Assembly (NCBI GenBank): GCA_963740215.1
Contig: CAVUDJ010000019.1
Location: forward strand, 1,860,001 to 1,924,000
Source of the DNA: CAVVAL01 sp963740215
GTDB lineage: Bacteria; Actinomycetota; Actinomycetes; Mycobacteriales; Cryptosporangiaceae
DNA: 64,000 nt
Reading direction: 5' to 3'
How positions within the stretch are numbered: position 1 is the stretch's first letter; the number at the start of each line of letters is the position of its first letter. Positions 49,172 through 58,500 of this stretch are shown piece after piece. Position numbers and translations under genes: made by a program. The notes beneath the pieces were generated by a model. It saw nothing but the letters and a program-made list of their open reading frames with translations. It had not been told where the DNA came from and did not search any database.

Positions 49172-50031
49172 TGTAATCCGCCTCCCTGCTCGCGCCGAGC
49201 ATCCTGACTCGCGCCGAGCATCCGCGTGCGGCGCCGCTCACCGACCGATCGGAAGTATGGCAACAGAAGCCGCACGGACGTCCCCGGCGCGAGGCCCGCC
49301 GCGCGCAGCATCGCGGCGCGGCCGCGCGGCATGGTGCGCACGACGGATCTGGTCCCGATCATGCGAACGACGGCGTCGGCCACCACGGGCGGCGGGATCA
49401 GCCTGGGCGCGGCGTGCAGCAGGGCGCTCGTCGGGTCGTCGGCGACCTCGCGCACCATCGCCGTGTCGGACGCGCCGGGGCAGAACGCGTGTACGCGGAT
49501 CCGGTCGTGCAGGCCAGCCCACCGCAGGTCACCTGCCAGCGAGGTGGTGAAGCTGGTGACGGCGGCCTTCGTCGCGGCGTACACCCCGACGCCCGGCACC
49601 GGACCGAACGCGGCAAGCGAAGCGATGTTGACGATGTCGCCGGCGCCGTCGCCCTCCGACATCGTGGCCACGGCGGCGCGGCACCCGTGGATCACGCCGA
49701 GCAGGTTGACGTCGACGATCCGGCTCACGGTCTCGTCGTCCAGCAGCCAGGGTGCGCCGGTCGCGAGAGCACCGGCGTTGTTCACCCAGACGGTGAGGGG
49801 GCCGATGCCGGCCGCCCGCTCGGCGACCGACCAGTGCGCCGCCGGATCGCGCACGTCGTGGACCAGCGCGGTCGCCGACGGCAGCGCGGCAGCGGTCTCC
49901 TTCGCGCCGGCGAGGTCGACGTCGGTGACGACCACGTGATGCCCGAGCGCCGCCAGCCGGTTCGCCACGGCACGTCCGAGTCCGCGGCCACCGCCGGTTA
50001 CCACTGCCACGCGAGAGGTCGAGTCGTTCAT
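49168..50031 (-). CDS. Short-chain dehydrogenase/reductase
   Basis: 287 aa from an ATG overlapping the TetR stop. NAD(P) motif VTGGGRGLGRAV (TGxxxGxG), then WVNNAGALATG, catalytic Ser region IVNIASLAAF and YAATK (YxxxK). The extended C terminus, ending in a basic tail, exceeds the classical SDR core. Regulated with TetR, probably responding to a hydrophobic substrate or its product; substrate unknown. Confidence 0.9.
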   Translation of the reverse strand: MNDSTSRVAVVTGGGRGLGRAVANRLAALGHHVVVTDVDLAGAKETAAALPSATALVHDVRDPAAHWSVAERAAGIGPLTVWVNNAGALATGAPWLLDDETVSRIVDVNLLGVIHGCRAAVATMSEGDGAGDIVNIASLAAFGPVPGVGVYAATKAAVTSFTTSLAGDLRWAGLHDRIRVHAFCPGASDTAMVREVADDPTSALLHAAPRLIPPPVVADAVVRMIGTRSVVRTMPRGRAAMLRAAGLAPGTSVRLLLPYFRSVGERRRTRMLGASQDARREQGGGLQ

Positions 50032-50735
50032 GCCGTTCCTTCGGGGGTCGTCGTTCTGCCTGGTCCCCCCAGCGAGTCGGCAACCGGCGCGTAGGCCGCC
50101 TGCACGACTCCGATCAGTTTCCGCACGGACGGCCGCAGATCGTCCGGGTCCTGCCCGTACATGCCGAACACCGGGTCGAGACCCGGCAGGTACGGCGAGA
50201 GCGCGAGGTGCGGCACCACCAGCACCATCAACGCCACGAGCGCCTCGGGATCGGCCCGGTCCGCCGACACCTCGCCGCGCCGGACGCCCTCGGCCACCAG
50301 CGGCCGGAAGACGTCCAGGTAGTGCTGCTGCGCCACACCGCGCACCGTCTTGCGCACGACCGGGTCGAGTTCGAGGTTGGTCGCGGCCGTGACCCCCCGC
50401 TCGAGCGGATGGTCGGCGAAGTAGCCGATCCACTCGTCCGCCAGGGTGGCCAGGAACTCGAAGAACGGCAGCTCCGGATCGTCCTGGAGCACGGCCACCA
50501 TCCGCGCCTCCATGTGAGCGCGGATGCGCCGCGTCGTCTCAGCGCAGACCGTGGCGAAGAGGTCGAGCTTGTCGTCGAAGTACTGGAACAGGGAGCCCTT
50601 GGCGACGTCGGCCTCGCGGGCGACGACGTTGAGGCTGCCGGCGGAGAACCCGCGCTCACCGAACTCGGCCATGGCGGCGACGAGCACCCGATCGCGGCGC
50701 TCAGGACGCAGGTTGCGCCAGACCTCGGTAGGCAT
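50028..50735 (-). CDS. TetR-family transcriptional regulator
   Basis: 235 aa from the ATG at 50735 (MPTEVWRNLRPERRDRVLVAA). The helix-turn-helix is FSAGSLNVVAREADVAKGSLFQYFDDKLDLF (in parts). The remainder is a helical ligand-binding domain. It heads an operon with an SDR and DUF2203, overlapping the SDR by 4 bp. A double palindrome immediately upstream (50754-50787) is the obvious operator, so autorepression is likely. Confidence 0.92.
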   Translation of the reverse strand: MPTEVWRNLRPERRDRVLVAAMAEFGERGFSAGSLNVVAREADVAKGSLFQYFDDKLDLFATVCAETTRRIRAHMEARMVAVLQDDPELPFFEFLATLADEWIGYFADHPLERGVTAATNLELDPVVRKTVRGVAQQHYLDVFRPLVAEGVRRGEVSADRADPEALVALMVLVVPHLALSPYLPGLDPVFGMYGQDPDDLRPSVRKLIGVVQAAYAPVADSLGGPGRTTTPEGTA

Positions 50736-50753
50736 CAGGCGGCTCCAAAACAG

Positions 50754-50787
50754 TGTGACCACCTGGTCATATGACCAGGTGGTCACA
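50754..50787. promoter_or_regulatory. 34-bp double palindromic operator of the TetR operon
   Basis: A perfect 34-bp palindrome centred at 50770/50771, 19 bp before the TetR ATG. Each half contains its own near-perfect dyad: TGACCACCTGGTCA (50756-50769) and TGACCAGGTGGTCA (50772-50785), so two TetR dimers could bind side by side. Confidence 0.85.
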
Positions 50788-50858
50788 CACTGTGGCCCTG
50801 GTACCGGCCCACGTCAACTCTGCGTTGCGCCAATGCCCGGGTTTGTCCCTTGACTGTG

Positions 50859-50905
50859 CGCGAAAATCGCCGCGACACGCCGCCGGCGCGTGGGCGATTT
50901 CCGCG
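50859..50905. terminator. Terminator after the phosphofructokinase gene
   Basis: CGCGAAAATCGCC (50859-50871) pairs with GGCGATTTCCGCG (50893-50905) with one mismatch, plus an inner CACGC/GCGTG stem. The sequence resembles the crtE terminator at 31829. It ends 10 bp from the pfk stop on the minus strand. Confidence 0.75.
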
Positions 50906-50915
50906 AACACCCAGC

Positions 50916-51941
50916 TCAGCCGAAGAAGACCTCTGCCTCGGAGTACCGCTCCAGCGGCACGGTCTTCAGCTCGCGGGTCGCCTCCTCCAGCGGCACGCGG
51001 ATGATGTCGGTGCCACGGAGAGCGACCATCTTGCCCCAGTCCTTCTCGTGCGCGGCGTCGATGGCGTGCAGTCCGAAGCGGGTGGCGAGCACGCGGTCGT
51101 ACGCGGTGGGGGTGCCGCCGCGCTGGACGTGACCGAGCACGACCGCGCGCGACTCCTTGCCCGTACGCTGCTCGATCTCCTCCGCGAGCCACTGGCCCAC
51201 GCCGCCGAGCCGGACATGGCCGAACGCGTCGACCGCACCGGACGACAGCACCTCGGCACCGCCGAGCGGCACCGCGCCCTCCGCGACGACGATGATCGGC
51301 GAGTACTGGGTGGCGAAGCGGCTCTCGACGTGCCGCACGACCTCGTCGATGTCGAACGGGCGCTCCGGCACGAGGATCACGTTGGCGCCACCGGCGAGGC
51401 CCGCGTGCAACGCGATCCAGCCGGCGTGACGGCCCATGACCTCGACCACCAGCGCGCGGTGGTGGCTCTCCGCGGTGGTGTGCAGGCGGTCGATCGCCTC
51501 CATCGCCACGGTGACCGCGGTGTCGAAGCCGAACGTGTAGTCGGTGGCGCCGAGGTCGTTGTCGATCGTCTTCGGCACGCCGATCACCGGGATGCCGTCG
51601 TCGGTGAGCCTCTTCGCGACGCCGAGGGTGTCCTCGCCACCGATCGCGATGAGTGCGTCGACCTCAAGCGCGGTGAGGTTCTTGCGGATCGCGTCGACAC
51701 CGCCCTCGACCTTGTACGGGTTGGTACGCGAGGAGCCGAGGATGGTGCCGCCGCGGGGCAGGATGCCGCGGACCTGATCGACGCCGAGCGGCTTGGAGAC
51801 GGCCTGGACGGGCCCCTTCCAACCGTCGCGGAATCCGACGAACTCGTGCCCGTATACGCCGACACCCTTGCGGACCACAGCGCGGATGACCGCGTTGAGC
51901 CCGGGGCAGTCGCCGCCGCCGGTGAGCACACCGATACGCAT
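50916..51941 (-). CDS. pfp: 6-phosphofructokinase, predicted PPi-dependent
   Basis: 341 aa. Phosphorylates fructose 6-phosphate. LTGGGDCPGLN (7-17), catalytic PKTIDNDL (123-130), MGRHAGW and GHVQRGGTP are typical. At the phosphoryl-donor positions it has D104 (GGEDT) and K124, the pair reported for pyrophosphate-dependent enzymes such as that of Amycolatopsis methanolica; ATP enzymes have Gly at 104. A pyrophosphate donor is therefore predicted, and the reaction would be reversible. Monocistronic. Confidence 0.9.
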   Translation of the reverse strand: MRIGVLTGGGDCPGLNAVIRAVVRKGVGVYGHEFVGFRDGWKGPVQAVSKPLGVDQVRGILPRGGTILGSSRTNPYKVEGGVDAIRKNLTALEVDALIAIGGEDTLGVAKRLTDDGIPVIGVPKTIDNDLGATDYTFGFDTAVTVAMEAIDRLHTTAESHHRALVVEVMGRHAGWIALHAGLAGGANVILVPERPFDIDEVVRHVESRFATQYSPIIVVAEGAVPLGGAEVLSSGAVDAFGHVRLGGVGQWLAEEIEQRTGKESRAVVLGHVQRGGTPTAYDRVLATRFGLHAIDAAHEKDWGKMVALRGTDIIRVPLEEATRELKTVPLERYSEAEVFFG

Positions 51942-52068
51942 GCGAATTTCCCTTCACGGAGTTGCAGTCTGGGAGAAGGCGACCAGCCGTGCCTGGTCAG
52001 GGCGCCGTTGCCGACCGACCCGCAGGGCCGCTTCAGCGCACACGCTAGCGGTTACCCGCGAGTTTCCA

Positions 52069-52575
52069 TTAACCGATCCAGAGACGTTGGTCACGGAGCG
52101 GCTCCATGACCTTCCACCTGGCCAGGTTGTGGCGGGCGTCGGCGAGCGCGTCGTGCTGGTCCTTGCCTGCTCCGGGCAGCGTCGGACGGTCGAGATCGTC
52201 CCAGAGCTGGCGCAGGTCCTTGGTGAAGCGCGGGATCGGCCGCGGCAACGCCGGCATCGCGCCCCACAGCTGGCACAGCGCCACGTGGTCGTACGCGGCG
52301 TACCAGGCCCACAGCTCGATCTCCTCGCGCGGCTCGGTGAGGAACGTCAACAGCTCGGTACGGATGCGCTCGCGCGACTTCCAGGCCTGGTCGGCCGGGC
52401 CGGGCAGCTTGTCGAGGACGTTGCGCCGCACCCACGGAATCGCCTGGGTCGGGTCGAACTCGGTGGAGATGGCGTAGAACTCACGCCCGTTCTCGTCGAC
52501 CACGCCGATCGAGACGAGGTCCACCACCCGTCCGTCCTCGATGAATTCGCAGTCATAAAAGTAGCGGCGCACCAT
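52069..52575 (-). CDS. 3'-5' exoribonuclease (Rv2179c family)
   Basis: 168 aa. DEDD-type nuclease: YFYDCEFIEDG supplies the first Asp/Glu, WAWYAAYDHVALCQLWG the second Asp, and KDQHDALADARHNL the final His/Asp. In M. tuberculosis Rv2179c, a neighbour of aroG as here, degrades 3' overhangs of RNA. Full-length single-domain protein. Confidence 0.88.
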   Translation of the reverse strand: MVRRYFYDCEFIEDGRVVDLVSIGVVDENGREFYAISTEFDPTQAIPWVRRNVLDKLPGPADQAWKSRERIRTELLTFLTEPREEIELWAWYAAYDHVALCQLWGAMPALPRPIPRFTKDLRQLWDDLDRPTLPGAGKDQHDALADARHNLARWKVMEPLRDQRLWIG

Positions 52576-52669
52576 CGTGCAAGGTTACCGGTCTGCGACA
52601 GGCCGCCCGTTTCGCCCACTTCGCGGAACGGTGCCCGTACCAGGCGTCGAGGGCCTAGGGTCGGAGGGC

Positions 52670-54172
52670 GTGACTGTTCTCGCCATCGACGCCGGCACCA
52701 CCGGTGTGACAGCCCTGGTCGTCACGGAAGACGGCGACGTCGCCGCCCGTGGATACCAGGAGTTCGCGCAGCACTTCCCGCGTCCTGGATGGGTCGAGCA
52801 CGAGCCTGAGGAGATCTGGGTCGCGGTGCAGTCCGCGTGCCGCAAGGCCCTCGCCGCCGCCGACGAGGCCGGCGTGGCCACCCCGACGGCGATCGGCATC
52901 ACGAACCAGCGCGAGACCGTCGTCCTGTGGGACCGCGAGACCCTGCGCGCGCCGCGCCCCGCGATCGTCTGGCAGGACCGCCGCACCAGCGAGCTGTGCA
53001 CCAGGCTCACCGAGGAGGGGCACGGCGACAGGGTCACCGAACTCACCGGGCTGCGCCTCGACCCGTACTTCTCCGGCACCAAGCTGCGCTGGCTGGCCGA
53101 GAACGAGCCGCGGACCTGGGCCGGCATCACCGGCGGCAACCTGGTCGTGGGCACCGTCGACGCGTACCTGATCGCGCGGCTCACCGGCGGCGTGGTCCAC
53201 GTCACCGATGCGTCCAACGCGAGCCGCACCCTGCTCTACGACACGTTCGCGGGGCGCTGGTCCGAGGAGCTGTGCGAGCTGTTGCGCGTGCCACTGAGCG
53301 CGTTGCCCGAGGTGGGCCCGTCGTCCGGCGTGCTCGGCCGCACCGATCCGGCGCTGTTCCTCGGCCTCGACCTGCCGATCGCGGGTATCGCCGGCGACCA
53401 GCAGTCGGCGCTGTTCGGTCAGGCCTGCTTCGACGAGGGCACCAGCAAGTGCACCTACGGCACCGGATCGTTCGTGCTGGTCAACACCGGCAAGTCGCCG
53501 CTGCGGTCGGACGCCGGCCTGCTCACGACGGTCGCCTGGGACCTCGGCGACGGGCTCGTCTACGCGCTCGAAGGAGCGGTCTTCGTCACCGGCGCCGCCG
53601 TCCAGTGGCTCCGTGACGGCCTCGGCATCATCGGCTCGGCGCCGGAGATCGAGGGCCTGGCGGGGCTGGTCCCGGACACCGGCGGCGTGGTGTTCGTCCC
53701 GGCGCTGACCGGTCTCGGTGCGCCCGACTGGGATCCGGACGCGCGCGGCACGATCGTCGGCATCACACGCGGCACCACCCGCGCCCACCTGGCACGAGCC
53801 ACGCTCGAAGCGATCGCGTTCGAGGTCCGCGACGTCGTCGACGCCATCGGCGGCCAGACGATCGCCGAGTTGAGTGTGGACGGTGGTGCGAGCCGCAACG
53901 ACCTGCTCTGCCAGCTCCAGGCCGACCAGCTCGCCGTTCCGGTACGCCGCCCGCAGGTGACCGAGACGACGGGTCTCGGCGCGGCGTTCCTGGCCGGGCT
54001 GGGCACGGGCGTGTGGTCGTCCACATCAGAACTCGCCGCCACCTGGCGGCTGGACCGGCGGTTCGAGCCGGTCGGCGGCGCCCGCGACGACGGCCGCCAC
54101 GCCCGCTGGCGCGACGCCGTGGCGCGCTCCGCCGGCTGGGCCCGTGCCACCGGCGACCCAGCGGCGGGGTGA
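52670..54172 (+). CDS. glpK: Glycerol kinase
   Basis: 500 aa from a GTG. FGGY kinase: AIDAGTTGVTALVV (phosphate 1), AIGITNQRETVVLWDRETL, IVWQDRRTSELC, IAGDQQSALFGQACFDEGTSKCTYGTGSF and the C-terminal SVDGGASRNDLLCQLQADQL. All substrate-contact blocks of glycerol kinase are intact. Followed by a terminator, then a Crp-family regulator. No glpF or glpD nearby. Confidence 0.94.
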   Translation: MTVLAIDAGTTGVTALVVTEDGDVAARGYQEFAQHFPRPGWVEHEPEEIWVAVQSACRKALAAADEAGVATPTAIGITNQRETVVLWDRETLRAPRPAIVWQDRRTSELCTRLTEEGHGDRVTELTGLRLDPYFSGTKLRWLAENEPRTWAGITGGNLVVGTVDAYLIARLTGGVVHVTDASNASRTLLYDTFAGRWSEELCELLRVPLSALPEVGPSSGVLGRTDPALFLGLDLPIAGIAGDQQSALFGQACFDEGTSKCTYGTGSFVLVNTGKSPLRSDAGLLTTVAWDLGDGLVYALEGAVFVTGAAVQWLRDGLGIIGSAPEIEGLAGLVPDTGGVVFVPALTGLGAPDWDPDARGTIVGITRGTTRAHLARATLEAIAFEVRDVVDAIGGQTIAELSVDGGASRNDLLCQLQADQLAVPVRRPQVTETTGLGAAFLAGLGTGVWSSTSELAATWRLDRRFEPVGGARDDGRHARWRDAVARSAGWARATGDPAAG

Positions 54173-54189
54173 CCCGATGATCGTGCGAA

Positions 54190-54234
54190 GAAGCGGGCGG
54201 AGCCGCCGTGGCCGGTGGCGGTGCCGCCCGCTTC
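54190..54234 (+). terminator. Terminator after glpK
   Basis: GAAGCGGGCGGAGCCGCC (54190-54207) pairs with 54217-54234 with two mismatches around a 9-nt loop, 17 bp after the glpK stop. The rest of the 319-bp gap up to the Crp gene holds only the linker frame at 54415. Confidence 0.8.
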
Positions 54235-54414
54235 CCCTGGCCACCAGGTCCGGTGGTGGCCTGGCCGACCGCATCCCCCTGCGCTGTCGGCCAGCACCAG
54301 CTTCAAGGTGCGGCGCGTCGGCAGTTGTCCGCCGGATGACAGTGCGACTGTCCGGGGCCCGACAGATACCGGCATGATGTCGAGAGTGCGGATGGCGAAC
54401 ACAGGAGGCCAGCG

Positions 54415-54495
54415 GTGAGCGAGCGGAGCGAGCGAACCCGGCAAGCGCAGTGCGCCGCGAACGCGGCCACCGAGCGCAGCGAGGTGTGCTCGTGA
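54415..54495 (+). other. Overlapping mini-frame in front of the Crp-family gene
   Basis: 26-codon frame starting MSERSERTRQ and ending TERSEVCS. Here the GTG has its own strong Shine-Dalgarno (AGGAGG 7 nt upstream), while its TGA overlaps the crp GTG. It carries the recurring CCGAGCGCAGCGAGGTG linker sequence. Unlike the other copies, no gene is translated into it from upstream. Confidence 0.7.
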
Positions 54496-55181
54496 GCGGT
54501 ACCACGGAGGCCAGCGACCTCCTTGCCGGTGTGGAGATGTTCGCGGGACTCGCCTCGGACGTGCGCACCCGGGTGGCCGCCGCGGCTGTGCCCCGCACCT
54601 ACCGTCGCGGTCAGCTGCTGTTCCTCGAACGCGACCCGGGCGACTCGCTGCTGCTGGTGCGGCGTGGCGCGGTGTCGGTGTTCCGCACCGCTCCTTCGGG
54701 TGAGCGGGCGCTGCTGTCGGTGGTGCGCCCACCGGGAGTGCTCGGCGAGGTGTCGCTCCTCGACGGTGCGCCGCGGTCGGCGTCGGCGGAGGCCCTGGAG
54801 GAGACCGCGGTGCTCGCGCTGTCGCGGTCGGCGTTCCTCGAACTCGTGCGCAGCCAGCCGCTGATCCTCGACGCTGTGATGCGCTCGTTCGGCGCGCTGA
54901 TCCGCCGTCTCACCGACCAGACCGCCGACCACGTCTTCCTGGACCTGCCCGGCCGCGTCGCGAAGACGCTGGTGCGGCTGGCGGGCGACACCAAGGCCCC
55001 GCTGGTGACGATCGAGCTGAACCAGAGCCAGCTTGCCGAGATGGCCGGCGGTTCGCGACAGAGCGTGAACCAGGCGCTCGGTACGTTCGCCAGCCGGGGC
55101 TGGCTACACACCGAAGGGCGGCGCATCGTCGTCACCGACGTGGCCGCCCTCCGGCGTCGTGCAGGGATGAGCGATAGGTAG
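54492..55181 (+). CDS. Crp/Fnr-family transcriptional regulator
   Basis: 229 aa from a GTG. N-terminal cyclic-nucleotide-binding-type beta barrel (GVEMFAGLASDVRTRVAAAAV, VRPPGVLGEVSLLDGAPRSASAEAL with the GE...RSA phosphate cassette), then a winged helix (LNQSQLAEMAGGSRQSVNQALGTFASRG in parts). The cassette RSASA suggests a cyclic nucleotide could be bound. A probable adenylate/guanylate cyclase is encoded 360 bp downstream, a suggestive pairing. Not the global actinobacterial Crp by position. Confidence 0.9.
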   Translation: MSGTTEASDLLAGVEMFAGLASDVRTRVAAAAVPRTYRRGQLLFLERDPGDSLLLVRRGAVSVFRTAPSGERALLSVVRPPGVLGEVSLLDGAPRSASAEALEETAVLALSRSAFLELVRSQPLILDAVMRSFGALIRRLTDQTADHVFLDLPGRVAKTLVRLAGDTKAPLVTIELNQSQLAEMAGGSRQSVNQALGTFASRGWLHTEGRRIVVTDVAALRRRAGMSDR

Positions 55182-55187
55182 CGCTGG

Positions 55188-55355
55188 TCAGCTCCACCGC
55201 ATGCCGTCGTTGCTGCTGTCGCCACCCGCGATCGCGACGTAGCCCTGGCCGACCAGGTCGTCCAGCAGCGACTCCGGGATGTCGACCTCGGCGCCCTTCG
55301 GGTGCGCGACGCCCTGCGCGTCCGTCCACGCCTTCGCGAGGATGATGGTGACCAT
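55188..55355 (-). CDS. Small acidic protein of unknown function
   Basis: 55 aa from an ATG at 55355 with AAAGGAC about 12 nt upstream. Begins MVTIILAKAWTDAQGVAHPKG and continues EVDIPESLLDDLVGQGYVAI. It resembles short phage-type proteins with a K-G-x-E-V-x(n)-L-V-x-x-G pattern, but I cannot name a family. Convergent with the Crp gene and divergent from the cyclase gene. Confidence 0.55.
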   Translation of the reverse strand: MVTIILAKAWTDAQGVAHPKGAEVDIPESLLDDLVGQGYVAIAGGDSSNDGMRWS

Positions 55356-55545
55356 GGGCGTGAACCGTCCTTTGTTGTCGATTTCGTCGGTGGGTTGATG
55401 TCGTTGGTACCCGAACGAGAGACTAATGACCGAGGGCGACCATAGCCGCACTGAGTCGAGAAAATGACACAACGACGACGACTCCCAGTGGCCCGCGACA
55501 CTCTGGAAGCTCTCGCAACGCACCCCGGAATCCTGAGACGATGAC

Positions 55546-58500
55546 GTGACGTGGGCGCAGCGCCGGTGGGCCGGCGCGTCGCTCGCGACCGAACGAGGAG
55601 CTTTCACGATCGACACCGTGTGCACGCGCTGCCACACTGCCGGGGGTCCCACCGACCGCTTCTGCGGACAGTGTGGATCCGCGCTGCACTTCCGCTGCCC
55701 GGCGTGCAGCTCGCTCATCGCCGTCGGCGTCAACTTCTGCACGGCCTGCGGGGCCTCCGTCGGCGACCCACCTCGCCAGCAGGCCGCAGCCGCCGAGCGG
55801 ATGGAGGAGCGGCGGGTCGTCAGCATCCTGTTCGTCGACCTCACCGGCTTCACCGAACTCGGCGAGATGCTCGACCCGGAGGACGTCCGCGCGCTGCAGT
55901 CCACGTACTTCACCACGGTCAGCCGGGTGATCCAGCGCCGCGGTGGCGTCGTCGAGAAGTACATCGGCGACGCGGTCATGGCGGTCTTCGGCGCGCCGAT
56001 CACCCAGGAGGACGACGCCGCCCGTGCCGTCCGCGCCGGCCTTGAACTGCAGGAACAGCTCGACCGGCAGCTCACCGGGGTACGCGGGCCGCTACGGGTA
56101 CGGGTCGGCGTCTCCACCGGCGAGGCGCTGGTCGACCTGGCCGCCCTGCACGACGGCGGGCAGGCCCTGGTCGCCGGCGACGTGGTGAACACGGCGTCGC
56201 GGCTCCAGTCGCACGCGCCGCCCGGCGGGGTGCTCGTCTCGGCCGCCACCTGGCGCGCCTCCGCCGACCAGGTCGATTACGCCGAGCAGCCGCCGCTGAG
56301 CGTCCGCGGCAAGGCGGCGAAGCTCCGCACCTGGCTCGCGCTCGAACTGGTCCAGCGCCGGTGGGACGACCATCCCGACGGCGGCCGGTTCGTCAACCGC
56401 GGCCGCGAGCTGAGCGCCCTGCGCGACCACGTCCAGCTGATGACCGCCGAGCGCAACGCGCGGCTGGTCTGCCTGGTCGGGCGCGGCGGGCATCGGCAAG
56501 AGCCGGCTGGTGCGCGAGCTGGCGCGCACGAGCGAACCCGCCGTCGAGCGCTCCCTCGACTGGTACGGCGGCCGCTGCCTGCCGCCGGGCGAGGGCAGCC
56601 CGTACGCGGCGCTGGCCGACATCGTCCGCAGCGTCACCGGCGTCGCCGACTCCGACGATCCGGCCACCGCGCGCCAGGAGGTGCGGCGCTCGCTCGCCGA
56701 ACTGTTCGACGCGGCCGAGCTGCCCCGCGTGGTCGAGGCGCTGGCGCCGCTCATCGGGTACGCCGCGCCGGAGGTCGGCGCCGAGGAGACCGAGGCCGCC
56801 TGGCAGCTCCTCTTCGACCGGCTCGCGCGGCGGCGGCCCACCGTCCTCGTCTTCGAGGACCTGTACTGGGGCGACCCGGTGCTGCTGAGGTTCGTCGCCC
56901 GGCTCGTCGCCGACCGGTCCAGCGTTCCGCTGATGGTCATCGCGACGTTCCGCCCGGACGCCGTGGAGACGCTGCCCACCTGGGCGGGCAACGTGCCGCA
57001 CCTGGCCACGGTCCGCATCGACCCACTCAGCGACGAGCACACCGACACGCTCTTCCGCGACCTTCTCGGCGGCACTTCGCTCCCGGCGCCGACGATGGAG
57101 CGGCTGACCGAGCTGTCCGGCGGCACCCCGCTCTACGCGCACGAGTACGTGCGGATGCTCGCCGACCGCTCCAGCACCGAGTTCGCCGACGGCGACCTGC
57201 CGCTGCCCGACACGGTCCACGCGGTGATCGCCAGCCGGATCGACCTGCTCGAAATGCGCGCCCGGCGCGCGTTGCAGGCGGCGGCGGTCGTCGGGCCGAC
57301 GTTCTGGCCGGGCGCGGTCGCCGCGGTCGCCGATCTGTCCCGCGCCGAGGTCAACCGGATCCTGGCCGAGCTGACCCGGCGCGAGTTCATCCGTCCGGCG
57401 ATCGAGTCGTCGCTCACCGAGGAGCCGGCGTTCGCGTTCACCCACGCGCTCGTGCGCAACCTCGCGTACCGGCGGCAGCCCCGCGCGGCGCGGCTGGTGC
57501 GCCACCAGCACGCGGCCCGCTGGCTCGACCGGCACGCCGCGTCGCGCACCAGCGACACGGTCGAGGCGCTCGCCCACCACCGGGTCACCGCGCTGGAGCT
57601 GGCCGGGAAGCTCAACCTCGACCAGTCGACGTTCATCGGCCCGGCGCGTGCGGCGCTGGTCGCCGCGGCCGAGCAGGCCGCCGGTCTGCACGCCGTCGAC
57701 GTCGCGCTGCGCCACCTCGACCGCGCAGTCGACCTGTGGCCGGCCGACGGCGGCGCCCTGCCGCCGTCCGACGAGGTCTCCAGGCTGCGCGCGCTCGTCC
57801 TGCGGCACCAGCTGTCGTTCCTCACGGACTCGCGCGCGTTCTACGCCGCGGGCGGCCACGACGAGCTGGCCACGTACGCGGAGCGGCTGCTCGCGCTCGG
57901 CGCCGACGAGGCGGCCGCCCGCACGCTCACGCTGCTCGGCAACGTCGAGTGGGCGCTCGCCGACCGCGACCACGCCGTCGAGCACCTGCACCGCGCGCTG
58001 GCCATCTTCGACAAGCTGCCCGACAGCGCCGAGAAGGCCAACGCGTACGCCGAACTCGCACGGCTGCTGATGACCGACTACGACTGCGAGCCGGCGATCG
58101 AGGCCGCACGGACGGCCGGCGCGATGGCCCGCCGGCTGCGGCTGCTGGAGACCGAGGCGAACGCGCTGGTCACCGAGGGTTCCGCCCGCTACATCAACGG
58201 CGACCCGGACGGTCTGGCGCTGCTGGAGGAGGCCGTCGAGCTGTGCCGCAAGGAGCAGCTCCGGGCGCTGCGCCGCGCCGCGCTCAACCTCGGCGTCGCG
58301 CTCCAGGAGGAAGGCGAGATCGCCCGCAGCTACGCGCTCGGCGACGAGAGCGCGGCCCAGGTCATCGGCGACACCTCGGCCGCCACTCTGGACTACTCGG
58401 CCGACGCGATGCGCGCCTACTTCGCCGGCGACTGGCCACTCACGCTGTCGGCCGCCGACGAGTACATCGCAACCTCCGACGCGGACAGCTCTCAGTGGGA

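Noticed and set aside
54215..54418. 67-codon plus-strand frame before the Crp gene
   Set aside because: It starts inside the glpK terminator hairpin, has no ribosome-binding site and no recognisable sequence.
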